Source of the DNA: Papaver somniferum
Lineage: Eukaryota; Streptophyta; Magnoliopsida; Ranunculales; Papaveraceae
DNA length: 64,000 bases
Direction: 5' to 3'
Assembly: GCF_003573695.1 (NCBI RefSeq)
Contig: NC_039360.1
Location: forward strand, 64,605,911 to 64,669,910
This document shows positions 1 to 9,656 of this stretch, piece after piece; positions within the stretch are counted from its first letter, which is position 1; each line of letters starts with the position of its first letter. The position numbers and the translations under genes are program-made. The notes under the pieces are model-generated. The model was not told where the DNA came from. It did not search any database and saw only the letters and a program-made list of their open reading frames with translations.

Positions 1-378
1 TATTGCTGAGTGTGAGTCGGCATTAACATTTTTGAATCACGATCTTGGGGTCCTATCAGCTTCTGTTTCTCGAGAACGTGGTGAGGAGGTTCCAACACAT
101 TGAATGGAGAGGACATAATGGTCTGTCATGTAGACTCAATTGCAAAGTTGTATTTGTTTGCCGTGTTATTGGTTGTGTATTATGTAGACTCGGTTGCCTT
201 AACCCTACTAAAGTACTAATCAATGGTATTATGAAACTGTTTTACCCACTGCTTTTGTAACTGATGCAAATGGATCACCAGATTTGGAACCCTCTCTTTC
301 TGTCCAGAAGGACCCGTAACTGTAAGTAAAAATGTTGCATCGGTTATGTTTATGAATAAAGGTGGTTACCGTCACCAA
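1..378. other. Left flank, no recognised gene
   Basis: I see no gene I can support here. Open frames are short (71 and 62 codons), lack recognisable domains and overlap on opposite strands. The last bases before the tRNA read CACCAA, which fits the CAA often found just upstream of plant Pol III tRNA transcripts. Confidence 0.5.
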
Positions 379-450
379 TCCGTTGTAGTCTAGGTGGTCA
401 GGATACTCGGCTCTCACCCGAGAGACCCGGGTTCAAGTCCCGGCAACGGA
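379..450 (+). tRNA. tRNA-Glu (anticodon CTC)
   Basis: A 72-nt cloverleaf can be drawn by eye. The acceptor arms are TCCGTTG and CAACGGA. The anticodon stem CTCGG/CCGAG (406-410/418-422) encloses the loop CTCTCAC, with anticodon CTC at 413-415, reading GAG for glutamate. The T arm has the usual GTTCAAGTC core (B box) and the D arm carries the A box. CCA is not encoded, as is normal in eukaryotic nuclei. TTTT at 456-459 can serve as a Pol III terminator. It closely matches the usual plant nuclear tRNA-Glu(CTC). Its 3' part is duplicated directly downstream. Confidence 0.95.
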
Positions 451-663
451 ATTTGTTTTGTATTGTTTCCGGAATGTTTTTGCTGTACTTTTTGTATGGG
501 TGAATGGCGGGGCAATTCTCCTTTGGCAGAAAGATACTCGGCTCTCACCCGAGAGACCCGGGTTCAAGTCCCGGCAACGGAATTTGTTTTGTATTGTTTC
601 CGGAATTTTTTTGCTGTACTTTTTGTATGGGTGAATGGCGGGGCAATTCTCCTTTGGCAGAAA
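402..663 (+). repeat. 131-bp direct tandem duplication including tRNA 3' half
   Basis: Bases 402-532 recur at 533-663 with only one or two differences. The unit runs from inside the tRNA D-arm/anticodon junction (GATACTCGG) through the tRNA 3' end and terminator into the first part of a small fold-back element ending in GGCAGAAA. It looks like a recent tandem duplication, because the copies are nearly identical. Confidence 0.92.
533..581 (+). pseudogene. Truncated tRNA-Glu (3' two-thirds)
   Basis: This is the duplicated copy of the tRNA-Glu 3' part. It keeps the whole anticodon arm with CTC, the variable loop, the T arm and the 3' acceptor strand, and TTTT follows at 587-590. It lacks the 5' acceptor strand and most of the D arm, so the A box and the acceptor helix are gone. 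It cannot make a normal tRNA. It retains an intact B box and terminator. Confidence 0.9.
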
Positions 664-767
664 GAAACGAGCAAGGAGCAAACACCAGTGGCCTTGCCCG
701 GCTCGTCACTTCTCTGCCAGAGAAGAACTGCACTGTCATTCTTCTCTGTTCTTTCTCTACCCTTACA
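624..767. mobile_element. Small fold-back MITE-like element, copy 1
   Basis: Starts TGTATGGGT and ends ACCCTTACA, an imperfect terminal inverted repeat. The arms pair further inside: GGCAGAAAGAAACGAGC near 657 is roughly complementary to GCTCGTCACTTCTCTGCC near 702. The same element recurs at 907-1045 with similar internal sequence. The left arm is also present at 493-532 because of the tandem duplication. No coding capacity. Family not identified, and no convincing target duplication was found. Confidence 0.6.
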
Positions 768-906
768 CTTATCACCAAGCTGTCTTTGTAAAGAAGAATG
801 AATCAGCAAGGCTTACTATAACTAAACTCTCACTCTTTTTTTTCATCCTTCTTTCTTCCGTTTTTGTTTTTCTTGGTGAAGTGAACAATCCTGTGAAATG
901 ATTAAT

Positions 907-1045
907 TGTATGGGTGAATGGCAGGGCAATTCTCCTTTGGCAGAAAGAAACAAGCAAGGAACAAACACCAGTTGCCCGGCTCGTCACTTCTCTGCCAGAG
1001 GAGAACTGCACTGTTATTCTTATCTTTTCTTTCTCTACCCATACA
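907..1045. mobile_element. Small fold-back MITE-like element, copy 2
   Basis: A second copy of the element at 624-767, with perfect 9-bp terminal inverted repeats TGTATGGGT and ACCCATACA. The internal arms also pair imperfectly, so the transcript would fold into a long hairpin. The open frames that cross it are shadows of this fold-back sequence and are not genes. Confidence 0.65.
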
Positions 1046-1818
1046 CTTTTGCCACCAAACTCCATCTTGTTTTATCGTGTTCGAGTAATCACATAAATGC
1101 AAAACCATTCTATTTATACCGGCATGATTCACATTTCTAATTCGCATATGCCATGAACCAAAGAAGTAGCATATGCTAAGCAAAATTCTTCAAGAGTTGG
1201 CCTTTTGCATTTGGATATGCCATGTGAATTCTTACTTTAACTGCTTCAACTAGCAAGCATAACTTTTTATCTACATCTTCAGTACTTCTTTTCAGTGACT
1301 TAACAGAGCTCATGTCTATTCAACTTTCAACAGAAGTTATATTTCAACTGCTTTTTGTTTATGTCCAAATTCTTTTAGTTTACTACAGCTGCATTATCAG
1401 GTGTTGGTTGGTCTTACTACAAAATACCATTTGTATATCTAAGTTAGTATATTTCAGTACTATCAAGACTACTCACATTTATGCATATACCCGAGAGTTT
1501 TGAAGTGTGCATGTCCACAAGTGTCTAAGTATCAACGTACTTAATTAATAATACTCCGGTTTTCCGCATAAACGAATCTACTAATAATTTTGTTCGAATG
1601 TACATGAAAACAAGAACAAACGATGAAAGATAAGAATAATCGAGAAAATGGATGACAGGGTGCTACAGGCCTTCACAATCCAAAAACAACAAAGACTACT
1701 ACTATAGAACATTCCCTAGGATCTTCCATTCTTGTGGTTCAATCTTTTTCTCCTGAAAAGTTCAGTACTTCTTTGTAAAAGTTGGTATCAAATCTATGTG
1801 ATTTTCTGTTATAAAGCA
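1046..1818. other. Gene-free AT-rich spacer
   Basis: AT-rich sequence with short open frames only. The 63-codon frame at 1312-1503 is hydrophobic and of low complexity and has no recognisable domain. No repeat or RNA gene seen. Confidence 0.4.
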
Positions 1819-1977
1819 GGGCCAAATGGCTCTTCTGATTGGCCCTTCCTTGGTGAGCATATGAATCCTTTTTCATCTCGAACTTCTTTTTTGTCAGAGC
1901 TCGTATGTAGGAGGACCACAGTGCGCTATGGACAATTTCAAAAAAGGAGAAAAGAAAAAGGAAAGTTTACAGTCTAG
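1819..1977 (+). pseudogene. Weak cytochrome P450-like N-terminal fragment
   Basis: The plus frame from about 1819 reads GPNGSSDWPFLGEH and then, 28 residues after the Trp, RYGQF. The order G-x-x-x-x-x-W-P-F-L-G-E followed by (R/K)-Y-G at this spacing resembles the N-terminal part of CYP85-clan P450s such as the CYP90B/CYP724 group. A possible splice acceptor (AAAGCAG) lies just before it. The similarity stops after YG and the frame then runs into a lysine-rich stretch and a stop, so at most this is an exon relic. A chance match is possible. Confidence 0.25.
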
Positions 1978-2812
1978 ATTGTAAGTATAGGAGAGAAAAA
2001 AATCACTTGAGTAGGTACAAACAAAGAACTGTTTCTCTCATCAACGATATTAACGGAGTGAAACACATGTCAACTGTAAATAAACACGTATTTGTTCAAC
2101 GCTTCTACTAATCTTTCCATTTGTGCGAATGTGCTCCAAGTCTAAGTCGTCCACTCATGAACTCACTAGAGAAGGCATTGCGTTGGTGACTCTAGGAGGA
2201 ATAAAACTTAGGAATAATTTACAAGATACCAATGCCATCAGATATACCAAAGAATTTGAAATCTATAAGAGTATAAATACAAGGTTTTCGAGGTTATGTT
2301 TCCCATGGTCATCATCAAGCTACAAGTGAATTACAGGGCAAATACTCCTTTGTCAGTCAGCTTACTTTTTTTATCATCATGGAGGAAGCTCACTGCCAAA
2401 GGAGATTTGCTCAGCAATTCTAATTGTAGTAACTTCAACTTTAAAATGCATATACATGTTCCAAGAGCATAATCAGTAGCCAGTAGGTAAATGGTAAAGC
2501 ACTTTGATTAGTCTTCTTATGGATTTCTTTCAACATAAATGCATCAATGCATGCATGTTCGCAGAGTATATTTATTTCGCAGCACCGTAAAAAATTGGTA
2601 AACATGAAAAAAAAATGGAGCGGCCGAGAAACAATGCAGCTTTGTTTTAGTTTATCTTTCTCTAATCGTGAAAAATTGGATGCCTAACTATTTCAAAAAA
2701 GAAGAAATCGGATGAGAAAGCACTGTTGCAATCTTTTCAAGTTTTTTGATACTAAGTATTGGTCTTAGATTGGTTCTATTACTAAACAATATAAAAACCA
2801 TCAATTTTACAT
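1978..2812. other. Gene-free AT-rich spacer
   Basis: No supported gene. The 68-codon frame at 2123-2329 has no recognisable domain. Sequence is AT-rich throughout. Confidence 0.4.
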
Positions 2813-2960
2813 ACCCCCTCCGTCTAAGTTATATAGGCGGAGAACCAGTTTTTAGTTGTTCGTGTATATATGCATAGTTCTATATTCCCTTCGTCCGTCC
2901 AAATTATATAGGCAGAGAACTAGTTTTTAATTGTTCATGTATATATGCATAGTTCTGGAG
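2813..2960. repeat. Tandem pair of Stowaway-like MITE ends
   Basis: Two consecutive units, from about 2814 and about 2890, each start with a CCCTCCGTC or CCCTTCGTCC motif. This is followed by AAGTTATATAGGCGGAGAACCAG or a close variant and ends in TATATATGCATAGTTCT. CTCCCTCCGTCC is the hallmark terminus of Stowaway (Tc1/mariner) MITEs. Only this end is seen, repeated, with no matching inverted end nearby. A related end lies at 51655-51696 on the other strand. Confidence 0.6.
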
Positions 2961-3065
2961 GGGAACTTTTTTTTGTAGCCCATTTCTCCTTTTTCTTTTT
3001 ATATATATATATAAAACCCACCATTAAAATTCTATATATAAACAACCCATGTTTATTTATAAATA

Positions 3066-3546
3066 GGAGTTAATTACACAAACAACCTTTTTCTAAAAGA
3101 ATTAATTTTTTTATGTTTTAATACAAAAAATAAACAAAACAGCTATAAAAAATTTCAATTCCTAAAAGAACTCCATAAGTAATTCCTTTGACTTCCCTAA
3201 AATAATTCCCTCCTAAGATATCTCCCTAAATGACGTTTATTTATTTCTAAGCTAAAAAAAAAGATTGCTTAGATAATTCATTTTTCCTTTTTATTTATCT
3301 CATTTATTTGTTTGTCCCATAAAAGAAAATTTATTGCAACCAATCAAACAAACCCAATTATCACCCATGAGTTTTAAGAAAACTGGAAGAAAACTCCAGT
3401 TTTTACAAGACGTTGTTTGGTAGAACATCCTGTTTTCACACGCAATTAGATTTGGTGACAATTTTGGTTTTCGGTGAAACTTTTAGTTTTTAGCCCTAAT
3501 AATATGGTATAATCGGTGATAATTGCAATTATCACATTTAAGATTT
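3066..3546 (+). repeat. Repeat A, copy 1
   Basis: About 480 bp beginning GGAGTTAATTACACAAAC and ending GCAATTATCACATTTAAGA. It matches 6780-7275 in the same orientation with scattered mismatches and small indels. It contains a self-complementary block (AAAACTGGAAGAAAACTCCAG). The sequence next to it, repeat B, is inverted relative to the other copy, which suggests that A is the terminal repeat of an element whose interior is B. Confidence 0.75.
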
Positions 3547-3579
3547 GATTGTGTCTAGTGAAAATCGCAAGTAGGAATT

Positions 3580-4236
3580 ACTAGTTAGTCCCTTCGATTT
3601 CTTCAGATTATGGATGCAAATTGAATTATAAAACAACTAAGAAACGAGAAAATCAATCTGTAACATGATTATTGATTGATTAGTCCTAAATAAATGAAAA
3701 AATGGATATGTTAGGAAGAAAGTATAGATAGTATGGTTACTGAGACACATAGCTGTGGTATCTTCAGCGCCACCATTACCACCACGCCAAAATCTACTCC
3801 TTGTTTTATATGTCGCCGCCGTCATCGGAAACTTCATTCAAATAACGGTGAATAGTTTCACCTCTTCTCTTTCTCCATGATTTTTTTCTCCAGATCTATA
3901 TTCAGTTTCTTTCTCTAGCTTCTCCTTCTCATGCGCCACCACCGAAAATGCTAAAATCAAATACGTCCTCTAACGCCACAGCCATCACCATCACAGACTT
4001 TACCTCAAACTAGTTGATCTCTCTAAAACCATTAACGCAGGCTCTTCTCTCCTTTTTCGTTTTTTTTAATTTATTTATGATTTGAGATCACACGTATAAC
4101 GGGAAGGTGTTCGGTCATCATTTTCATGTTTTAAATATTTTTTTGACCTCTCATTAAATGATTTTTTCCTACTAGACCTTAGGTTAACTAGTAGATGGGA
4201 TTTTGGACGATCCAACAAATTTCCCATTCTTAAAAT
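3580..4236 (-). repeat. Repeat B, copy 1 (inverted)
   Basis: Matches, as reverse complement, 7281-7790 and then 43142-43235. The strongest match is around 3700-4230, which includes a minus-strand frame (3637-3837) beginning MKFPMTAATY and running through RFWRGGNGG, EDTT and CLSNH. The same frame is recognisable in the other copy. The sequence resembles a captured gene segment: a short amino-terminal coding stretch followed by a possible intron (TAATCATGTTACAG reads as an acceptor). Product unknown. Confidence 0.7.
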
Positions 4237-4988
4237 ATGAATTACTGGTTAATCCAATTTTGAATACCCGATTAATGGGTGGTCCACCCATACAATTTGT
4301 TTAATCGCTAGTCCATTTTCATGATTTTGGACTAACAAAATTAATCATACGTCTACTAGACATGTGGGACTTCATAATAAATTTCAAAGTTACCCCTCTA
4401 TATTTATAATAGTCTAAATCAAATTGAATTCACTATCTTTGAACTTTTGTGTCGAAGAGAGCTTCGGCCATGGAGTTTTTAAGGTATGTGATCGATCTCT
4501 ATGTGCATTTCTGATCTTACAATTGATTTTGGATTCGTAAACAACATGACGTCATATATGTATTTATAATTTTTCAAAAGTAAATAATTTATGATTTTTG
4601 ACCTAGATTTGGTTTTCTTTTGATTCATATGTAGATGCATAGATCTGATAATTATTTTTAATAGGAGCATCCTAATGGTTCTTTACAAAATTTTTGAGGT
4701 GATCTTCAGTTAATTGTTGTCTAATAAAAAATTATGATGTTTCAATTTTTTTTCCTACATTATAAACTCCATTAATGGTGGCATGTGGGTGAAGTTCTAA
4801 GAACAATTACTAACGGAGGTTAATTTATGTTTAATACAAATAAGAGATTAGTTGTAACCATCTTTCCTTCACCTTTACTCGTTAGTTTTTCTATACATCT
4901 TGTTCTTTATTCTGTTTTTTTTTTCAAAGGGCGTTCCTTTATATATACCCCATGGAAATACTAACAATATCCCATAAACTAGTTATGT
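4237..4988. other. Gene-free spacer
   Basis: AT-rich and without a supported gene. ATGGAGTTTTTAAGGTATGTG at about 4470 could be a start codon followed by a splice donor, but no partner exon with a recognisable domain was found. Confidence 0.35.
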
Positions 4989-5073
4989 TAGCCTCCATCC
5001 TATTATTAATTGACCTAATTTATCAAACAAATCAGTTTTAAAATAGGTCAATTTATAGTGAGACGGAGGTAGT
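4989..5073. mobile_element. Short Stowaway-like MITE
   Basis: About 85 bp. The left end reads TAGCCTCCATCCT and the right end GAGACGGAGGTAGTA, which is the reverse complement of a TACTACCTCCGTCTC terminus. The interior pairs as well: ATTGACCTAATTTA against TAAAATAGGTCAAT. TA dinucleotides at both edges fit the TA target of the Tc1/mariner superfamily. Non-coding. Confidence 0.6.
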
Positions 5074-6190
5074 ATTATCTAGCTACACACGAAAATTCTT
5101 AAATTATTTGAATTTTTTATATTGATACCCCTTTTATAACTTTACAGATAAAACGGTTAAAATAATTCAAGATTTAAATGCGAATTCTTACAAAGTATTT
5201 TTTTCCAGAAAAAGAAAAAGATTTTATATAAAAATCATGACTGATTTTCTAACCTTTGTTTTCATCCTTGGCAGATTTATGGTCAAGAAAATGGTAAGCA
5301 TGGTCAGCTGAGTATCCATTTTATGGAACAAGGAAGAATTCTTTGATTCTGCGGGGTGGAGAGAATTTGTGGGCAGTAACAAGCTTATCACGAGAGTTGT
5401 AGCTGCCTATTTAGAGATTACTTTTTCATCATGATCTAAAACTTATGAGTAAATCAACCATTCTAAATGCTAGCTAGCACCATTCGTGGCTAAGATGTGT
5501 TGTTAAGGCGACATCGTACCAACAACAAATTGACGATCAGACTTCTTCATTTCTACAGAAAAATAAGAACAAAAGAAACATTGATTACAATCCAAAAAAT
5601 TGTCTCTTTCTGGGTTTTAATCAATCAAAAAAAAAGGTTTTAATGATGATGTGTATTGTTAAATGAAATAAAGGGAGGTTTTGAAATCTGGTTTAAGATT
5701 TTGATGTGGTTCTAATAAAATTTGATCTTGTGTGGTTGATGAGAATGAATCTGTCTCCAAGAACCCTAGTGCACTAATTAGAAGATAGAAAAACGAAAGC
5801 CTATTATATCTGTTTCTCAAAATAGTTGTGAAACAATTGATATCGGTGATCTATTAGAGGGGAATATAACTTGGATAATTTTTATGGGGTAGGAAGATTA
5901 GTTGAGAGGGTACGCAGATAAAGGGGTACCGTCAGTATTTTTGAGGGTATATAGAGAAACACCCTTGTCAAATTGATCTCAAAATATTGGTTAGTCTCAA
6001 CTAATTAAGATTCAAACTAGTTTCTGATTTGGTTTTGAGTTTTGGTAGTACATATATGATTTGAGTGGATATTCTGATGTACTGCATACAATGAACTTCT
6101 AAGTTAGTTGAAATAAACCAATTTATTATGATAAAAGGAATTAGGTTGCATATTATTTTCCGTCCGTTGAAGTATCAGCAAATGACCGCA
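5074..6190. other. Gene-free spacer
   Basis: No open frame above 60 codons and no recognised domain. A pyrimidine-rich acceptor-like site (CATCCTTGGCAG, about 5263-5274) is followed by a short stretch reading GWREFVGSNKL in one frame, too little to name a gene. Confidence 0.35.
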
Positions 6191-6779
6191 GGTGCTTGAT
6201 TTTTATATTTTAATCTTGAACATTTATATGCCATTTTCTTGTCTGTACTGATTCACGTGCGTTTTTTCCATGTATGTCTCTTTGAGCAGTTACTACTTTT
6301 ACTTCTTATGCTTATTTTTGATCGACTTCTGGAATATGTGGATACTTGATTCAACCAATTTTATTTCAGTCAATTATCTACCATGGGTCTGAAAGGTCAG
6401 ATTTCTGGGGACATTAGGTCTGCTATTTGAACGTGTATCAGTTAATATTACATTCTTTTTACTTTAGATGCTTACTTTTAAGTTTTATTGAGTGATTACT
6501 AATTGTGACTCTTAAAATGTTTATCAAGTGAAGCAGGATATGGATACAAGATTAAAATCAGCTTCAGTTGTTAATTTTTCTAAAGAAAATACGGAACGTG
6601 CTTGGTCATCTTGTCATGATTCAGTTATAATTATATATGATGTAGAGTATATCTTTTGTTTTGTTAATTGAGTACATAATTTGTTTTTCTTAGTACATGT
6701 GTATATGTACTGTGATATCTACTAGGTTTTCACTAAGTACATATCGATATTTACTAGATTTTATTCATTTGTTTTTCTT
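6190..6779 (+). pseudogene. LRR receptor-kinase exon 2 fragment with flanking introns
   Basis: After the acceptor TTATTTCAG (ends 6369) the sequence reads LSTMGLKGQISGDI, the segment that follows the N-terminal cap in plant LRR receptor kinases of the HPCA1/LRR-VIII-1 type. The whole interval, intron parts included, matches the reverse complement of the duplicated pseudogene at 48.5-50.5 kb. It ends with two copies of the palindrome-like motif (6693-6710 and 6736-6755) and is then cut by repeat A. No kinase domain is present. Confidence 0.6.
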
Positions 6780-7275
6780 AGGAGTTAATTACACAAACAA
6801 CCTTTTTCTAAAAAAATTAATTTTTTTTATGTTTTAATACAAAAAATAAACAAAACAGTTGTAACAAATTACAATTCCTAAAAGAACTCCATAAATAATT
6901 CCTTTGACTTCCCTAGAATAATTCTCTCCTAAGATATCTCCCTAAGTGACGTTTATTTATTTCTAAGCTAAAAAAAATCTCTTAAATAACTCATTTTACC
7001 TTTTTTATTTATCCCATTTATTTGTTTGTCCCGTAATTTTTTTTTATTGCAACCGACCTAACAAACCCAATTATCATCCATGAGTTTTAAGAAAACTGGA
7101 AGAAGACTCCAATTTTCACAAGGCATTGTTTGGTAAAACATCCAGTTTTCACACGCAATTAGATTTGGTGAAAATTTTGGTTTTCAGTGAAACCTTTAGT
7201 TTTTAGCCCTAATAATATGGTGTAATTGGTGAAAATTCTAGTTTTCACCAATTAATAATCGCAATTATCACATTT
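6780..7275 (+). repeat. Repeat A, copy 2
   Basis: Direct copy of 3066-3546, sharing the GGAGTTAATTACACAAAC start. It follows directly on the receptor-kinase fragment and leads into repeat B in the same orientation. Confidence 0.75.
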
Positions 7276-7790
7276 AAGAATGGGAAAACTGTTGGATCGT
7301 ACAAAATCCCATCTACTAGTTAACCTAAGGTCCAACGGGAAAAAGCATTTAATGGGATGTCCAAAAAATATTTAAAACATGAAAATGACGAATGAACACT
7401 TCCCATTGTACGTGTGATCTCAAAACATAAAGAAAAAACCAAAAACGAAAAAGGAGAGAAGAGCTTGCGTTAATGGTTTTAGAGAGATCAACTAGTTTGA
7501 GGTAAAGTCTGTGATGGTGATGGTTGTGGCGTTAGAGGACGTATTTGATTTTAGCATTTTCGGTGGTGGCGCATGAGAAGGATAAGCTAGACAGAGAAAC
7601 TGAATATAGATCTGGAGAAAAAAATTATGGAGAAAGAGAAGAGGTGAAACTATTCACCATTATTTGAATGAAGTTTTCGATGGCGGCGGCAACATATGAA
7701 ACAAGGAGTAGATTTTGGCGTGGTGGTAATGGTGGCTCTGAAGATACCACGTTTATGTGTCTCGGTAACCATAGTATCTATACTACTTTC
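7276..7790 (+). repeat. Repeat B, copy 2, left part
   Basis: Reverse complement of 3716-4236. It includes a frame starting ATGAAGTTTTCGATGGCGGCG at about 7668 that parallels the minus-strand frame at 3637-3837. The match stops near 7790 at CTATACTACTTTC. The continuation of B reappears at 43142, so the 35 kb between is inserted material. Confidence 0.7.
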
Positions 7791-7983
7791 TCCGTAAAAG
7801 ATAATCGATCGGACTGAGTTGAGCTCTGCAACTCAGCGATTGAATCGGGGAAAAATTTCTTTTCTCGATCTTCGTCTTCCTCATTAATTCAGGTGAGAAT
7901 TGATTGTAGTTGGGTTGTAACGTTCTTCAGGTGGATTTTTTCGTCTCAATGATTATGTTTAGTATCTAAATCTGATGTAAACT
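7791..7983 (+). other. LINE 5' leader
   Basis: Sequence between repeat B and the first plausible ORF1 start codon (ATG at 7984, followed seven codons later by a stop). It has no coding match. I take it as the LINE 5' UTR because ORF1 follows directly. Confidence 0.45.
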
Positions 7984-8818
7984 ATGTCGGATAATTCAAA
8001 ATCTTAGGTCGGAATTTTTTTTTGGTGTTAATACGACAAGTGCTTCAGTTTTTATTCCTGATGATGTGATTGATGAGAGTTTAAATGAATGGAGATTTAG
8101 TTTAATCGGTCGTTTGGATCTTGTTCATCTCAAATTTACGGTGGTTGAGTCAGTCTTGAGGAAGCAATGGAAGTTACAGGGAAATTGTCAATTTATCCCA
8201 ATCGGTAAGGGTTTTTTCATCATTAAGCTGGATAATGGTGATGATATGAAGTTAATCTATAAAGGTCTCTGGGAAGTGGAAAACCAAACTTTAAGTCTCA
8301 GATATTGGGAAAGGGATTTTAGACCTGAATTACAGAAAACCTCTTGTGCTTATGTGTGGGTGACATTTTCAGGTCTAAGTATTGAGTATTGGAAAGAAAA
8401 TATTCTGATGGCAATGGGAAAAACTTTTGGGAGACCAATTCGTGTTGGTGAGACTACATTGAAGAGGCAAGTTGGATTCTATGCAAGCCTTCTAGTGGAA
8501 ATTTACTTAGCAAAAGTAATTCCTAATAAGGTGTGGGTTGAATCTAAGTATGATAAATTTGAGCAGGAAATCCGTTTCTCTAAACTTCCTAAATTTTGTA
8601 ATCATTGTAAGGTGACTGGGCATTATGTAGATGAATGTAGATTTAAGAAGAAGGAACTGAATGATCATCCTTTGCAGCAGCTGCAGTGGAGATATACTCC
8701 AAAAAAAGTACATAATGAAAGTTCAGTGGGATTTGATATTTGTTTTCCTGCTAAAACAAATGCAGAAACAAGTGTTAGTCATGAGGAAACTATAACTGAT
8801 ATAATTCCAGTTTGTCCG

Positions 8819-9289
8819 TTTAGTTGCAGGAAATCCTACACTACACCCCTCATATGATTTCATTATTACTCAACTCATTTTTAGATTTACACTCTTAATT
8901 TTATTGATCAATCTTTGAATGTTCTTACAAGAAAAGATAAAAGAATCAAGAATGACTTCTGCTCTAGACTTTCTTTCTCCTATTTACTTGTTTCTTACTC
9001 AAAAAAGATATCTCCATTTCCTTTACAACTGAACGACTATTTATAGGGAAATACATAATGGATGACAGCTAATCCGTCCTTTATTTTCGGGTATGGTTTG
9101 CGACATTCTCGCAGCCTTACAAATGTTAATTTCGCAAGCTTTCTAATTTTCGCAGAATTATCACATCTTTCTCATGATTCTAGCTGACGTCGTTTATCGT
9201 ATCATTTCTGAAATTGTTCTGCGACGCTGTTGTGCTGTGTAGTTGATAATTTCGCTGAGACATTATCGTTGCGAGATTATGATCCTACA
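8819..9289 (-). repeat. 3' LTR of Tat-like element
   Basis: 471 bp, near-identical to 17221-17689. On the minus strand it starts TGTAGGATC; its outer edge has decayed from CA to AA (plus strand TTTAGTTGCAGG against TGTAGTTGCAGG in the other LTR). It contains a minus-strand TATA motif, CCCTATAAATAG, at 9038-9049. Confidence 0.88.
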
Positions 9290-9315
9290 TCTTGCCTCTT
9301 CTCATATCTTCTCTG
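9290..9315 (-). other. Polypurine tract
   Basis: The minus strand reads GAGAAGATATGAGAAGAGG next to the LTR start TGTAGG. A purine-rich tract directly before the 3' LTR primes plus-strand DNA synthesis, and this supports the minus orientation of the element. Confidence 0.6.
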
Positions 9316-9491
9316 CAAAGTAGAGAATGATGTGAGAAATGCCGCAACTGTTCATCTCTTCATATTCTGCATTTATCACACGCATTCTTTCTTCCATCTG
9401 TTTCTTGACACGTCTTCTGTAACCGCTGCTTTTCAACCGCTCACATCTTTTCGTCTTAATGATGTTTATTTCTTCGAGTAAAAAAAATCTC

Positions 9492-9501
9492 CTTTATATA
9501 C
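9492..9501 (+). promoter_or_regulatory. TATA-like box for the antisense gene
   Basis: CTTTATATAC about 160 bp upstream of the ATG at 9657, followed by a CT-rich leader, a common plant 5' UTR composition. It lies just inside the 3' LTR of the element and points away from it. Inferred from sequence only. Confidence 0.4.
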
Positions 9502-9656
9502 TCTTCTTACTCTTCTTTCCATCTTCTTTTTACTTTCTCTTCTCTTTTTATTCTCTCATCTCTGCAACTCTGTTATTCTTCTGCAAGTTCTGCTACTGTA
9601 ATTTCCCCCCTTCAATCTTCTTATTTTTTATTCATTCCCATACTCTATATTCAAAT

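Noticed and set aside
394..809. Several overlapping ORFs of 77-135 codons on both strands
   Set aside because: They are translations of the tRNA, its duplication and the fold-back element. The repeated peptide CFVLFPE...FCMGEWRGNSPLAE comes from the 131-bp duplication.
5264..5430. Short stretch reading FDSAGWREFVGSNKL, faintly like a B3 DNA-binding domain
   Set aside because: Too short, frame interrupted by stops, and no flanking exon found.
9459..9656. N-terminal extension of the antisense ORF (hydrophobic, signal-peptide-like)
   Set aside because: The 66 residues are CT-rich leader translated by chance. The TATA-like box lies inside it, and the ATG at 9657 begins the conserved-looking protein.
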